Notes: generated by a model not told the origin, from the letters alone. Positions 44,109-54,924 are shown, numbered from the stretch's first letter. The stretch is DNA of 64,000 nucleotides from Cordylochernes scorpioides (GCA_030710605.1 CP092872.1:95931794-95995793), one strand, 5' to 3'. Numbers and translations are program-made.

Positions 44109-45868
44109 TGTTATAACAGACACACAAAGATGTTACAACAGACACACAGAGATGTTACAACAGACACACAGAGATGTTACAACAGACACACAGAGATGTT
44201 ACAACAGACACACAGAGATGTTACAACAGACACACAGAGATGTTACAACAGACACACAGTTACAACAGATACACAGAGATGTTACAACAGACACACAGAT
44301 ATGTTACAACAGACACACAGGGATGTTACAACAGACACACAGAGATGTTACAGCAGACACACAGAGATGTTACAACAGACACACAGAGATGTTACAACAG
44401 ACACACAGAGATGTTACAGCAGACACACAGAGATGTTACAACAGACACACAGAGATGTTACAACAGACACACAAAGATGTTACAACAGACACACAGAGAT
44501 GTTACAACAGATACACAGAGATGTTACAACAGACACACAGAGATGTTACAACAGACACACAAAGATGTTACAACAGACACACAGAGATGTTACAACAGAC
44601 ACACAAAGATGTTACAACAGACACACAGAGATGTTACAACAGATACACAGGGATGTTACAACAGACACACAGAGATGTTACAACAGACACACAGAGATGT
44701 TACAACAGACACACAGAGATGTTACAACAGACACACAGTTACAACAGATACACAGAGATGTTACAACAGACACACAGAGATGTTACAGCAGACACACAGA
44801 GATGTTACAACAGACACACAGAGATGTTACAACAGACACACAGAGATGTTACAACAGACACACAGAGATGTTACAACAGACACACAGAGATGTTACAGCA
44901 GACACACAGAGATGTTACAACAGACACACAAAGATGTTACAACAGACACACAGAGATGTTACAACAGACACACAAAGATGTTACAACAGACACACAGAGA
45001 TGTTACAACAGACACACAGATATGTTACAACAGACACACAGAGATGTTACAACAGACACACAAAGATGTTACAACAGACACACAGAGATGTTACAACAGA
45101 CACACAAAGATGTTACAACAGACACACAGAGATGTTACAACAGACACACAAAGATGTTACAACAGACACACAGAGATGTTACAACAGACACACAGAGATG
45201 TTACAACAGACACACAGAGATGTTACAACAGACACACAGAGATGTTACAACAGACACACAGAGATGTTACAACAGACACACAGAGATGTTACAACAGATA
45301 CACAGAGATGTTACAACAGACACACAGAGATGTTACAACAGACACACAGAGATGTTACAACAGACACACAGTTACAACAGACACACAGGGATGTTACAAC
45401 AGACACACAGATATGTTACAACAGACACACAGAGATGTTACAACAGACACACAGGGATGTTACAACAGACACACAGAGATGTTACAACAGACACACAGGG
45501 ATGTTACAACAGACACACAGAGATGTTACAACAGACACACAGGGATGTTACAACAGACACACAGAGATGTTACAACAGACACACAGGGATGTTACAACAG
45601 ACACACAGTTACAACAGACACACAGGGATGTTACAACAGACACACAGGGATGTTACAACAGACACACAGGGATGTTACAACAGACACACAGAGATGTTAC
45701 AACAGACACACAGAGATGTTACAACAGACACACAGAGATGTTACAACAGACACACAGGGATGTTACAACAGACACACAGTTACAACAGACACACAGAGAT
45801 GTTACAACAGACACACAGAGATGTTATAACAGACACACAGAGATGTTACAACAGACACACAGGGATGT
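44109..45868 (+). repeat. 22-bp minisatellite, about 80 copies
   Basis: GATGTTACAACAGACACACA plus GA, with single-base variants (AAAGATG, GGGATG, GATATG, TACAGCAG) and recurrent shortened units reading CACAGTTACAACAGA, which fit a higher-order period. The unit length leaves remainder 1 modulo 3 and has no stop, so all three forward frames stay open and encode the same periodic sequence rich in LQQTHRDVTTDTQRCYNRHT. The ORFs of 551-650 codons are therefore by-products, not genes. The array ends in the same GGCCCAGTGAGAGACC segment as the 127-bp unit. Confidence 0.94.
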
Positions 45869-46585
45869 AACCCCCACAGCCAACAAACAAAGGCCCAGTG
45901 AGAGACCTGCCCCAGGGATGTTATGGGAAGATTGCGGGTTGTGGGGAGGAGCATTAGCATGTTGGGCAGCTAGCGATCTTGATAAGAAGGTCCCTGACCT
46001 CTCGACGGAGCTTTTCTTTATCTTCTCTTTTTGATGGGGCAGCAGCGGCTCGGATAGTCCAAATACACTGATGGTGTATGAGGAGGGGGATGATCGAAAC
46101 ATCCAACACCAACGTCAAACGTCACATTTGACCAACAATTATTAAGAAATTAAAGTCCCTCTTCTGCGGGAATATGTTTCTTTATTGTGAATTGGTGGCG
46201 GCGAAATTTCGAAGCAGCCGACTCTTCTTTGGTCCAAAAACAAAACCAAAACCAAAAATTAAAAATCAAAAATAAAAAGAATAAAGATTGATGTTCACTT
46301 TCTGCAATAATGAAATCTTTTAATAGCAAGATTATAGAAATCTCACTTTAAGCTTTCAAATTTTAATTGTTCTTTCTCAGACGGTCTTATTTACAATATG
46401 TCTTTGTCCAAAAATGGCTTTTCAAAAATATAAACAGAAGCACGAGGCCAACGCACTTCTTAATGTTTTTTAAAATAACCGTCTCAACTACTAAGCTTGA
46501 AAACTTAGACATTTTTAGGGAGGTCTCGGGACTAGCTCCCATGCTTTTACTAACCCTAATCTTGCGTCAAGTCTATACAAGTCAT
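45869..46585. other. Unique sequence without recognised gene
   Basis: No recognised gene; short ORFs only. Confidence 0.4.
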
Positions 46586-46589
46586 GACG

Positions 46590-46755
46590 AGGTTTGGTTA
46601 GGTTAGGATAGGTTAGTTTGAGTTCATTTTACATTCCGCTTAGGTTAGGTTCAGGTTAGGTTAGGTTAGGTTTAGGTTAGGTTCAGGTTAGGTTAGGTTC
46701 AGGTTAGGTTAGGTTAGGTTTAGGTTAGGTTAGGTTAGGTTCAGGTTAGAGTTAG
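46590..46755 (+). repeat. Interstitial TTAGG-type telomeric-like repeat
   Basis: GGTTAGGTTAGG blocks with variants GGTTCAGG, GGTTTAGG and GGATAGG; a short unrelated stretch lies near 46615-46640. TTAGG is the ancestral arthropod telomere repeat. Flanking sequence is not subtelomeric in any evident way. Confidence 0.8.
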
Positions 46756-46854
46756 TCACCCAGGGAGATTGTCCCGAGATCTCCCGATTTATAATCGTGA
46801 TAATAAATTTTCCATTACATTGATGAAAAAAATTGAATACTGGATCATTGGATA

Positions 46855-47300
46855 AGGTGGATATTCCGATAGATGACTCAAGCCATCAGCAACTTTTAGT
46901 TGCATAATCAAAAGAAGCCTTTTTCTTGATTTATCCACCTGATACCAGTACACTTTCACTTTTTACTATTTTTTTGACATTGTTTGACGTTCTCATACCC
47001 TTCTGACCTTAAATACCTGTTTCATGATTTTTAAGGATGCCCCTAAGTCAAGAAAATTTTGGTCGTTGAGTTACAGCTTCCACCACGCTAATGAAAGCTA
47101 ATAGATCGAAACGCATACAATGTTAGATTTAATTGATAAATTAAGAAAAGGTATTTAGCCAATTCTGGAATAATAATGAAAAAATCAACGAATAGTTGAT
47201 ATTTATTCCGATAGATGGCGTAAGCCATCAGCAACTTTAAGTTGCACGATAAGGAGATGCCTTTTTCTTACTATATACCATGGTTTCGGATTTTGGCCCT
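46855..47300 (+). repeat. Dispersed repeat family B, partial dimer
   Basis: Two copies of the family B hairpin segment (near 46868 and 47198, CCGATAGATGGCG then AAGCCATCAGCAACTT) flank a decayed hammerhead-like segment at 47078-47125: CCACCACGCTAATGAAAGCT, AATAGATCGAAACGCATAC. TTTTTCTT tails follow each hairpin. The arrangement hairpin, tail, module, hairpin is a partial head-to-tail dimer. A further minus-strand decayed module lies at 47270-47310 (GATGAGGGCCAAAATCCGAA, ACCATGGTA). Confidence 0.65.
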
Positions 47301-47437
47301 CATCCGTACAGGGGCGGCATCACCAGTAAAGTGTTTTTACTGGGGTAATACACAGTGCATCGTACTGATGCAGAGATAGAGAGAGATGTTCCTCTTTTGA
47401 TGCATGAATATCATCCTCCTGCAACTTTATATTGTAT

Positions 47438-48120
47438 TTATACGATAATAACAAGGCGAAGGAAGACGAGTATCTTTATTGGTGCATAAGAGCGAGCTTT
47501 CGGGCAAAAGCCCTTCGACTGGCAAAATATAACGACACTATGAAGGACATCGATGGCTGTAGAGAATATATACACATATTAATTTACATAAATATAGAAA
47601 AAAGCATGCAAATGGGCAATTTAACTATTTGTAACAATGAGAGGTAAAAAATAAAAATGGATAAAAATGAAATAGATATCCTATAGGGCAATAGAAGAGA
47701 TGCCCGAACATCAGCTGAAGGAAAGAAATATCAATGAGGCACAATATATGGCTGCAATGGGACATCAGGTATACAAATCTTTTGTATACCTGATGTCCCA
47801 TTGCAGCCATATATTGTGCCTCATTGATATTTCTTTCCTTCAGCTGATGTTCGGGCATCTCTTCTATTGCCCTATAGGATATCTATTTCATTTTTATCCA
47901 TTTTTATTTTTTACCTCTCATTGTTACAAATAGTTAAATTGCCCATTTGCATGCTTTTTTCTATATTTATGTAAATTAATATGTGTATATATTCTCTACA
48001 GCCATCGATGTCCTTCATAGTGTCGTTATATTTTGCCAGTCGAAGGGCTTTTGCCCGAAAGCTCCCTCTTATGCACCAATAAAGATACTCGTCTTCCTTC
48101 GCCTTGTTATTATCGTATAA
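47438..48120. repeat. Large near-perfect palindrome, 340-bp arms, 3-base loop
   Basis: Arms 47438-47777 and 47781-48120 around TCT, within GTATACAAATCTTTTGTATA. I find about one mismatch (GAGCGAGC against GAGGGAGC near 47492 and 48064). Mirror-image ORFs of 71-77 codons occur on both strands as a result. Each arm contains GCTTTCGGGCAAAAGCCCTT, the short motif found in several other repeats here. It could be a foldback element, a recent inverted duplication, or an assembly or library artefact. Confidence 0.9.
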
Positions 48121-48179
48121 GTTCATTCCAGGAAGAATTACTCTACTATTATTTATATTGTATATTTACATATTTTAAA

Positions 48180-48400
48180 ACATAGTACAAATGTGATATT
48201 GAACTGGGATAAGGTGCATAAATTTAGAAAAAGGTATCGTGCAACTGAAAGTTTCTGATGGCTTGCGCCATCTATCGGAATAAATATCAACTATTCTCGT
48301 TGATTTTTAATTATTCCCGAATTGGCCAAATACCCATTATTGATTAATCAATTTGGGTATTCAGTTGCACGATAAGGAGATTCCTTTTTCTAAATTTACA
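48180..48400 (-). repeat. Dispersed repeat family B, minus strand
   Basis: AATGTGATATTGAACTGGGA, TAAGGTGCATAAATTTAGAA, then TTTCTGATGGCTTGCGCCAT, CTATCGGAATAAATATCAAC and GAATTGGCCAAATACCC, in the reverse order of the plus-strand copy at 52640-52832. The right edge turns back into a short forward copy ending GTTGCACGATAAGGAGA. Confidence 0.65.
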
Positions 48401-48589
48401 TATTTAGAAAGCAGTTAGAATTTTGCACTTACAATGTGTGCTTACACGCATTCACTGGTAAGGTTGAACTTTTACAAGAATCGAGGCCTATTGATGCAAT
48501 TTTTTTACTATGGTAATTCACAGTGCCCTCGTTCTAATGCATATTTAAAGGGAGAGGTACTCTTTTGATACATGAATATCATCCCCTCG

Positions 48590-48945
48590 ATTCCCGACAG
48601 TTATGAACCGGGATTGAATCTAGCGTTAAAATTTTGTTTAATATGTGAATAACCTTCACATATTATTCACTATATTGTCTAGAGATTAATTTGGCGAAAC
48701 CGCTGAGAGGGTTCACTACTGATGAGCCAAGCCCTCTCATTCAATAACTCATATCATTGCAGTAAGATCTGTAGAGATAATATTTGATGATATTTAAAAG
48801 AAGCGCATTGCCAGTAAATTTATATGTGTGAAATTTTAACGATAGATGGCAATTAAATTTAATTTACTAATATTATTAACTAGGTTGCTCTTGCTGAGCG
48901 GTACTTAATAAAGTGATTTTGAACCGGCTGAATATTATCTTCCCG
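48590..48945 (+). repeat. SINE-like repeat interrupted by a family C/foldback piece
   Basis: CTCGATTCCCGACAGTTATG, GGGATTGAATCTAGCG, GTTAAAATTTTGTTTAATAT up to about 48680 is the same repeat as 12420-12605. It resumes at about 48888 with AACTAGGTTGCTCTTGCTGA, GCGGTACTTAATAAAGTGAT. Between them lie a family C block (GGCGAAACCGCTGAGAGGGT) and one arm of the 3819-4040 foldback. Confidence 0.65.
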
Positions 48946-49790
48946 CAATTTTATGTTGTATGTCTACAGTGGAAAGAGAGATTTTGTTCTTCGGTTAATT
49001 AGCCAACTTGGTGTATGGTCTTCTAACCGAGCTAAAATGTCCAGACGCGATTCCAAAGGTGGAAAACCCAAGGAGCAGTAAGTTAACGAGCCCGCGGAAA
49101 TATGGAAAGTAGTGAGAATTTTGTACTTAGGTTGGATTCGATCCAGAGTGGTTATGGAAACCTGACGGTATATGCCACTCCTCCAGCGTACGTTGACGTA
49201 TGTTGTCTATATTAAAGTGGCAAATAAAACAAAAGAAACACATCCTGCACGCCTACATTACGTACCCACACCACACCCACAGCCCTGCTGTGTTGTTTAC
49301 TTTGTCCCCCCGACTGCTGTGGTTCCCATGTCGGATTATGGTTAGTTAGCGACACCTGCGACATTGGACAACACCTGGTGGAACATTTCTTTCTATTTTT
49401 ATAAGAAGAAATTGTGAAAAAAAAAAAAAGGGGGGGGGGGGGGAGGCATGGGAGAGAAAGCTCCATTTAAAATTTTGGTCTACTTTTTTTTTATAGTATA
49501 AAATACAAAGTTGCCCCAAAAGTTCGTAAACACTTGCAAAAAAAATTGAAATACCAATTTTATATTCGTCCGTATGTATAATGCCTTTGTATTATGTATA
49601 AATTAATTGTATTATATATTATTGTGTATTCTCCGTAATAATATTATTATTCGCCAAGTAATAAGAAAAACATGAAATTTTGGTGACAAATTATATTTGT
49701 TCATTTTTTTTTCACACACAGAAAAAAAAAAGGAACATAATGATCCCTATCTTTAGCACCTTTATATATCTTAAATCGCGGCCAGACATG
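48946..49790. other. Unique sequence with a poly-A/poly-G tract
   Basis: No recognised gene. About 13 A followed by about 14 G at 49418-49443. Confidence 0.4.
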
Positions 49791-49794
49791 CAGA

Positions 49795-49885
49795 GTCGCC
49801 ATTTGAAAGAAACCGCTGGAAGCGTTCACCACTGATGAGCCAGGCCCTCCCATTAATTTTTCCATTGCATTAAGGGCAGTAGAAA
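49795..49885 (+). repeat. Dispersed repeat family C, short copy
   Basis: GAAAGAAACCGCTGGAAGCG, TTCACCACTGATGAGCCAGG, CCCTCCCATTAATTTTTCCA, TTGCATTAAGGGCAGTAGAA. Confidence 0.7.
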
Positions 49886-49989
49886 TTGTTTTATTTTAAA
49901 AAGAATATTACGCGTCTAAAATAGTTTCGTAATTTAAAACATATTTAAAAACACTCGTTATATATCATTGTAAAAATTTGATTCATATA

Positions 49990-50359
49990 CACTGATGGAC
50001 AAAACTGAAAGAAAAAAAGTGAAAAGTCTTTATTAGAATTATAATCCTCTGTATCAATTAGACCAATCAAATCTCCGAGGTTTCTTTATTATACTTTTAA
50101 CAAGCTTTCGGGTTTTAAACGACCCTTCTACAGGTAAATCATTATTATTATTATTTTTGTGTGTGAAAAGTCTTTGATGTCGCAGGTTGTCTTTTTTTTT
50201 TTTTTTTTTTGAAGGCAATTTTGTTCATAATTGGTTATCTCGCGTGTCTTCAATAAAGATCATTGTGTATCAAATATATTTCACTGATATTGTCTGAATC
50301 ACGATATACATGCTACTTACTACTGGTACAACTTCCTTAAGTTTTGTCCCCATGAGTGT
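49990..50359 (-). mobile_element. MITE family M, single copy with a retroposon insert
   Basis: Left end CACTGATGGACAAAACTGAA, right end AACTTCCTTAAGTTTTGTCC, CCATGAGTG, with internal CGTGTCTTCAATAAAGATCA. It is split by a 131-bp insertion at 50032-50162. Confidence 0.8.
50032..50162 (+). mobile_element. 131-bp retroposon insertion with 13-bp target duplication
   Basis: The direct repeat GTGAAAAGTCTTT occurs at 50019-50031 and 50163-50175. The insert holds AATCCTCTGTATCAATTAGA, CAAGCTTTCGGGTTTTAAAC, GACCCTTCTACAGG and ends in (ATT)n TTTTTGTGT. Target duplication plus a simple 3' tail indicate retroposition. The CTTTCGGG...CTTCTACAGG motif is shared with other repeats. Confidence 0.75.
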
Positions 50360-50880
50360 ATATTGATTTTTTTCCTTTCAGATAACTATCTTTGACACCG
50401 TAGTTATAAATCGTCAGGAAATGTCATTCACAGAGCATGTCAATGTGAGATGACCGAAGTTGTCAAAGCTCTGCCGACAAAAGGACCACTGTGTAGTACC
50501 CACGGCAGTGAAGAAAATTTTCCTACTCCCTCCTATTGTGTGATTCGAAGGAAATCTGCGCTAATGACACCAATTTGGTATCGTCCTAAAATGTAGGTCG
50601 CGCGACAAAAAGATCCACAAACATCGTATTTCCTCCCTAAATATCCTTAAATTACCGAGCCTGAAATATATATAAATAAAGCAATCCCCGGGTATAAGAC
50701 AGATTGTCTTAATTTGGTTTTCGTGTACATACCACACATCTGTAGTATTATCAATATACAAATATATAAATTGAGTTTCAATTTTTTTCCTTGTGGCAGA
50801 CTCCGTGGGGAAAATATGTTTAAAATAGTAACAAGGATATAACGCGCAATGTATACACAAGAAATGAAAACATTGAGGCA
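50360..50880. other. Unique sequence without recognised gene
   Basis: A minus-strand 106-codon ORF (50561-50881) has no recognisable domain. Confidence 0.4.
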
Positions 50881-50881
50881 C

Positions 50882-51092
50882 GAATGTTTCCTTTATACAT
50901 AAACCAAACTTCTACTGTCCTTACTGCGATGAAAAAATATATTGGGAGGTTTGGCTCATCAGTGGTGAACCCTCCCAGCTGTTTCGTCAATTTAATCTAC
51001 CAGACTGCTTTTTAGAACTCTAATACTGTATTGAACGATTCTGTTTATATATGCTACACTGAAGGATGGAATCTCAGAAATGGTATTCAAGT
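50882..51092 (-). repeat. Dispersed repeat family C, minus strand
   Basis: ACTTCTACTGTCCTTACTGC, TTGGGAGGTTTGGCTCATCA, GTGGTGAACCCTCCCAGCTG, TTTCGTCAATTTAATCTACC, AATACTGTATTGAACGATTC: the inverse of 59190-59400. Confidence 0.75.
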
Positions 51093-51884
51093 TAACTATG
51101 TACATATGCTTTTAGGACAGTAGAATTACATATAAATGGCGTTCATCGTAATAAGGAACGTAGAAGTTTTTTTTATGTGTAAAGGAAAACATTAGTTTTT
51201 TATTGGTTTTATTCCATTATTTAAACTGTTGGAACGGGCATCTATAGGTGGAGACTTCCTACGTATGTGGCCTCAGGGGACGGTGAGAGTTGTCTACAGC
51301 TTCAACACGCAGTCTCAACTGTGTCTGTTATTTTCAGGCTTTCCTGCCTTGTGAAACGACCCTGTTCGGAATTCAGACACGGTTGGTACGGTAGCCGTAC
51401 CGCTTGGCTCCCTGGCGACATCTTGGCTTGACCGGTCTCTGTGGAACAATTTGCATATCATCCTTGTGAACAGGGGACATTCTAATCACATATTTACAAT
51501 GATTCTAGTTGTTAGGTGACATAACCATAATGAACCATGACAGACTTCAATACAAAGTATTGGCTAACAGAATGAAACCAGAAAGAGAGAACCAGCTGGA
51601 TGCAAACCTTGGTTCCTACAGTGAACTTTATACCAGAGATGTCTGGAATGTTGATGTCCGCGAGTTGACGGATCGGAATATAGCCAGCCTACCTGGAGCG
51701 ACTGCTGCATCACATGACATGGGGAGTGAAATAAATCAGGAAGGTTTTATTGCCTCATTTGTAGCGGGATAATTAACTGGAATTTAATTAGTGTGGAGAG
51801 AGTTCCAAACATTGATGATTCCAATTAACACCAGGAATTTGGCCGATTCTTCCGCCCACCACCCGACTTATCCTCCGGACATTC
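51093..51884. other. Unique, GC-richer sequence without assignable gene
   Basis: An 87-codon plus-strand ORF at 51509-51772 has a non-repetitive sequence, starting MLGDITIMNHD. I recognise no domain, splice context or homologous family, so it is not called as a gene. Confidence 0.35.
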
Positions 51885-51894
51885 TTGTGTCGTC

Positions 51895-52060
51895 ATGAGA
51901 CAACATGGTCTGTGTTCTACATGTTCTGTATCTTACATGTTCTGTATCCTACATGTTCTGTATCCTACATGTTCTGTATCCTACGTGGCCTGTATCTTAC
52001 ATGGTCTGTTTGTATCCTATATGTTATTTATCCTACATGTTCTGTATCCTATATTCTTGG
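51895..52060 (+). repeat. 16-bp minisatellite, about 9 copies
   Basis: TACATGTTCTGTATCC repeated with variants (GTGGCCTGTATCT, TATATGTTATTTATCC). Confidence 0.85.
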
Positions 52061-52639
52061 TTATTTGAATGTCTGTTTCTTCAGTTGGTTGTTTGGTTTG
52101 TGGTTTAGTTTCCTAATTGACTGGTATTCAGGTTGTTTGATTGGTTAGCTGGTTGTTTGCGGCGTTAGAGTCTCCCCCTATTCCAAGAACGACCCAGGCC
52201 ACGACAATATTTCCTTGATGCGGGACCGAGGCCTTCCTGTCCCAACGACTTCATACATTTCCGGATTTTTCCCAAGTCTCACGTCCAAGCAGGATGTCTC
52301 TAGCCCTGAGTGACAGCTGTCACATCCCTGGCGATAAGACCCGGTGGGGACACCCTCCGTGTGAAACCGTTTGACATGTCTGTCGCAATCCCTTCCATCC
52401 GCGTTGCTGCCATTCCGTGAAAATCTTCTCTTTTGTTACCGTCCATTTTGTCCATTACGTAAACACCCCCCCCCCCCCCTTTTAACCAATATTTGTCATT
52501 TCTATTACTCACCGAAACTATTTTTTCCATTACGAAAAACCTAACGCTCGTTTGGTGTTTTCATTTTTCGAGACCATTATTTGTTTGTATAATGGTGAGT
52601 TTGTTTCCTTTGTACGAAGCTTATTCGTTGGTCTCCATG
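52061..52639. other. Unique sequence with a poly-C run
   Basis: No recognised gene. A run of about 13 C lies at 52467-52480. Confidence 0.4.
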
Positions 52640-52832
52640 ACATTAAACCACTGATGAGGGCCAACAGGCCGAAACGCGTCCGTGGTTAGCTTTACTTGAT
52701 TAATCAAGAATGAGTATTTGGCCAATTCTAGAATATTTAAAAATCAACGAGAATAGTTGATATTTATTCCGATAGATGGTACAAGCCATGAGCAACTTTC
52801 AGTTGCACGATAAGGAGATGCCTTTTTCATAA
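52640..52832 (+). repeat. Dispersed repeat family B with hammerhead-like module
   Basis: At 52651-52680 CTGATGAGGGCCAACAGGCC, GAAACGCGTC: CTGATGA, stem II GGGC/GGCC with one G-G mismatch or a slipped GGCC pairing, GAAA, a two-base stem III AC/GT with loop GC, and cleavage triplet GTC. Stem I is TAAACCA against CGTGGTTA with two bases unpaired. Then follow TTGATTAATCAAGAATGAGT, TTGATATTTATTCCGATAGA and AGTTGCACGATAAGGAGATG. The core is close to complete but stems I and II are imperfect. Confidence 0.7.
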
Positions 52833-53119
52833 TAAACCATTCGTTAGTTACCATTGCGCGAAATATTTATTTATTTGCTTTGCACACGAAATATTTCGTT
52901 GATTTCCATTCAGTTAAATCATTCTTTGTTTCCATGATATTAAACCATATTCTTTGGTTTCCATTCGTGTGGCGAGATTCCATTTAAACGAACTAAGCCA
53001 ATAGGATGTGATTTCCTTATGTTATTGTACTTCCTAGAGTATAACTAGAAATGTTGTTAAAACTATAGTCTGTTAGTGTAAAGGGACTATACAATTTTTC
53101 AAAATTCCTTATAGAAAAA
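52833..53119. other. Unique sequence
   Basis: Nothing recognised. Confidence 0.35.
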
Positions 53120-53120
53120 T

Positions 53121-53793
53121 ACACTCATGGACAAAACTTAAGGAAGTTGTACCTTTTAGCATGTATATCGGGATTGAGACAATAACTCTGAAAGATATTA
53201 CAGTGATCTTTATTGAAGACACACGAGATAACCAATATGCACTCATGGACAAAACTTAAGGAATTTGTACCTTTTAGCATGTATATCGGGATTCAGACAA
53301 TAACTCTGAAAGATATTACAGTGACTTTTATTGAAGACACACGAGATAACCAATATACACTCATGGACAAAACTTAAGGAAGTTGTGCCTTATAGCATGT
53401 ATATCGGGATTGAGACAATAACTCTGAAAGTTATTACAGTGACGTCTATTGTAGACACTCGAGATAACCAATATGCACTCATGGACAAAACTTAAGGAAT
53501 TTGTACCTTTTAGCATGTATATCGGGATTCAGACAATAACTCTGAAAGATATTACAGTGACTTTTATTGAAGACACACGAGATAACCAATATACACTCAT
53601 GGACAAAACTTAAGGAAGTTGTACCTTATAGCATGTATATCGGGATTGAGACAATAACTCTGAAAGTTATTACAGTGACGTCTATTGAAGACACTCGAGA
53701 TAACTAAGTATGAATAAAATTGTTTCTGTCTCTTTAAAAAAAAAGAGGCGAAATCAAGTATTTTCCACTTCCTTAAGTTTTGTCTATGAGTGT
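53121..53793 (+). mobile_element. MITE family M tandem array, 5 monomers
   Basis: Monomers start at 53122, 53240, 53358, 53476 and 53594 (118-bp spacing), followed by the A-run and right terminus TTCCACTTCCTTAAGTTTTG, TCTATGAGTG. Monomers 2 and 4 share AAGGAATTTGTACC; monomers 3 and 5 share CCTTATAGCATG and AGTGACGTCTATTG, so the array has duplicated as a two-monomer block. Confidence 0.92.
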
Positions 53794-54410
53794 TTATAAT
53801 TTATAACTCAGTTATAAAACAGAAAAGACTGCAAAATGTCATTTTCCTCAAGACAATAAAGTAAAAGTTTTACAATCATTGCCTTTCTGTATCCCAGACT
53901 GTATTGAGACAAACGCTGACACAACTAGCCACTGTAATCCATCAATCCACGACATACCGAGAAAGTCACAAGAAAGGGAAAACAAAAACATAAATTTCCT
54001 CAAAAAAATATCTTTCCAACAGACAAAGGAAGAAAACGTTGTTTACCCGCTGGAGGTAAATGACGATCCAGGGGTGGGTCTCCTTGGGTAAAAAACATTG
54101 GAGATGTCAGTCATCTTGGGGGGGGAAGGTCAAATTAAGCCTTCTGTCCTATTTTAGTCACCCCTCCCAGCCCCTCTGTGATGTCACACTGGAATCTGCC
54201 TCTGTCGTAACTTGGATAAACAGCTCAAAGACTGTTGTTCAATCCATTTTGATGGGGTAACGCCATCTATCACATTTTTAAAAGGATAATCCACATCGAA
54301 TTTATCGCAATTTGTCTTTGGATTTCAGAGCGTTGTTGGAGTTGGAAGCGAATAACAAACAACAACAATAAACTTTTAACTATTAGTCCATTTGAATATT
54401 GCGTAAATAT
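53794..54410. other. Unique sequence without recognised gene
   Basis: Two ORFs of 66-70 codons without recognisable domains. Confidence 0.35.
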
Positions 54411-54622
54411 CGAATTATATAATGTGTATCAGTGGCACGCAAAAACGTTCAATATCTCTTACAGATAATTATAAAAGGCCCTCTTTTATTTTTTATTGAG
54501 CATGTTTTGCTTATTCATTTTAACTTTTAATTTTTTAAAATACAATTTAATAAAATGTTTTTATAATTATCTGTAAGAGATATTGAACGTTTTTGCGTGC
54601 CACTGATACACATTATATAAAA
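54411..54622. mobile_element. Foldback element with about 65-bp arms
   Basis: TATATAATGTGTATCAGTGG, CACGCAAAAACGTTCAATAT, CTCTTACAGATAATTATAAA and mirror image at the right end, around an AT-rich 80-bp centre. Confidence 0.85.
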
Positions 54623-54690
54623 CAATAAACTTTATTAAGATATTTTGGTCTTATACAGATTATCCGAGTTGACAATTGACAATTAAAATA
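54623..54690 (-). mobile_element. LINE 3' end, minus strand
   Basis: The reverse complement reads CTCGGATAATCTGTATAAGA, CCAAAATATCTTAATAAAGT, the window's common LINE tail. Confidence 0.6.
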
Positions 54691-54754
54691 ATTTTATTGA
54701 CATCGTGTCAATACATGCAAAAGTGCACAGTCTGCATTATTTTAAAGTGATAAT

Positions 54755-54900
54755 TATATTAATGCTTAGTTGATTTCTGTTCCACTAGATGGCGCTCTGC
54801 CATATAAAAAGCACATGTGCTTTTGATCAGGATATGTCTTCATTATTTTTCATATCAACACCTGAACTTTTTATTTTTTCTATTGTTTTCTCGTATATAT
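54755..54900 (+). repeat. Dispersed repeat related to 31490-31625
   Basis: TTAGTTGATTTCTGTTCCAC, TAGATGGCGCTCTGCCATAT, a GCACATGTGC hairpin and ATATCAACACCTGAAC. Confidence 0.65.
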
Positions 54901-54924
54901 ACATGATACTATGAACAATGTGCA

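Noticed and set aside
44082-46034. ORFs of 551-650 codons as a repeat protein gene.
   Set aside because: They occur in all three forward frames with the same periodic sequence, which follows from a stop-free unit of 22 bp. No start context, splice site or unique domain supports a gene.
51509-51772. An 87-codon ORF with non-repetitive sequence as a host gene or exon.
   Set aside because: No recognisable domain, and ORFs of this size arise by chance in the less AT-rich patches here. Transcript data would be needed.
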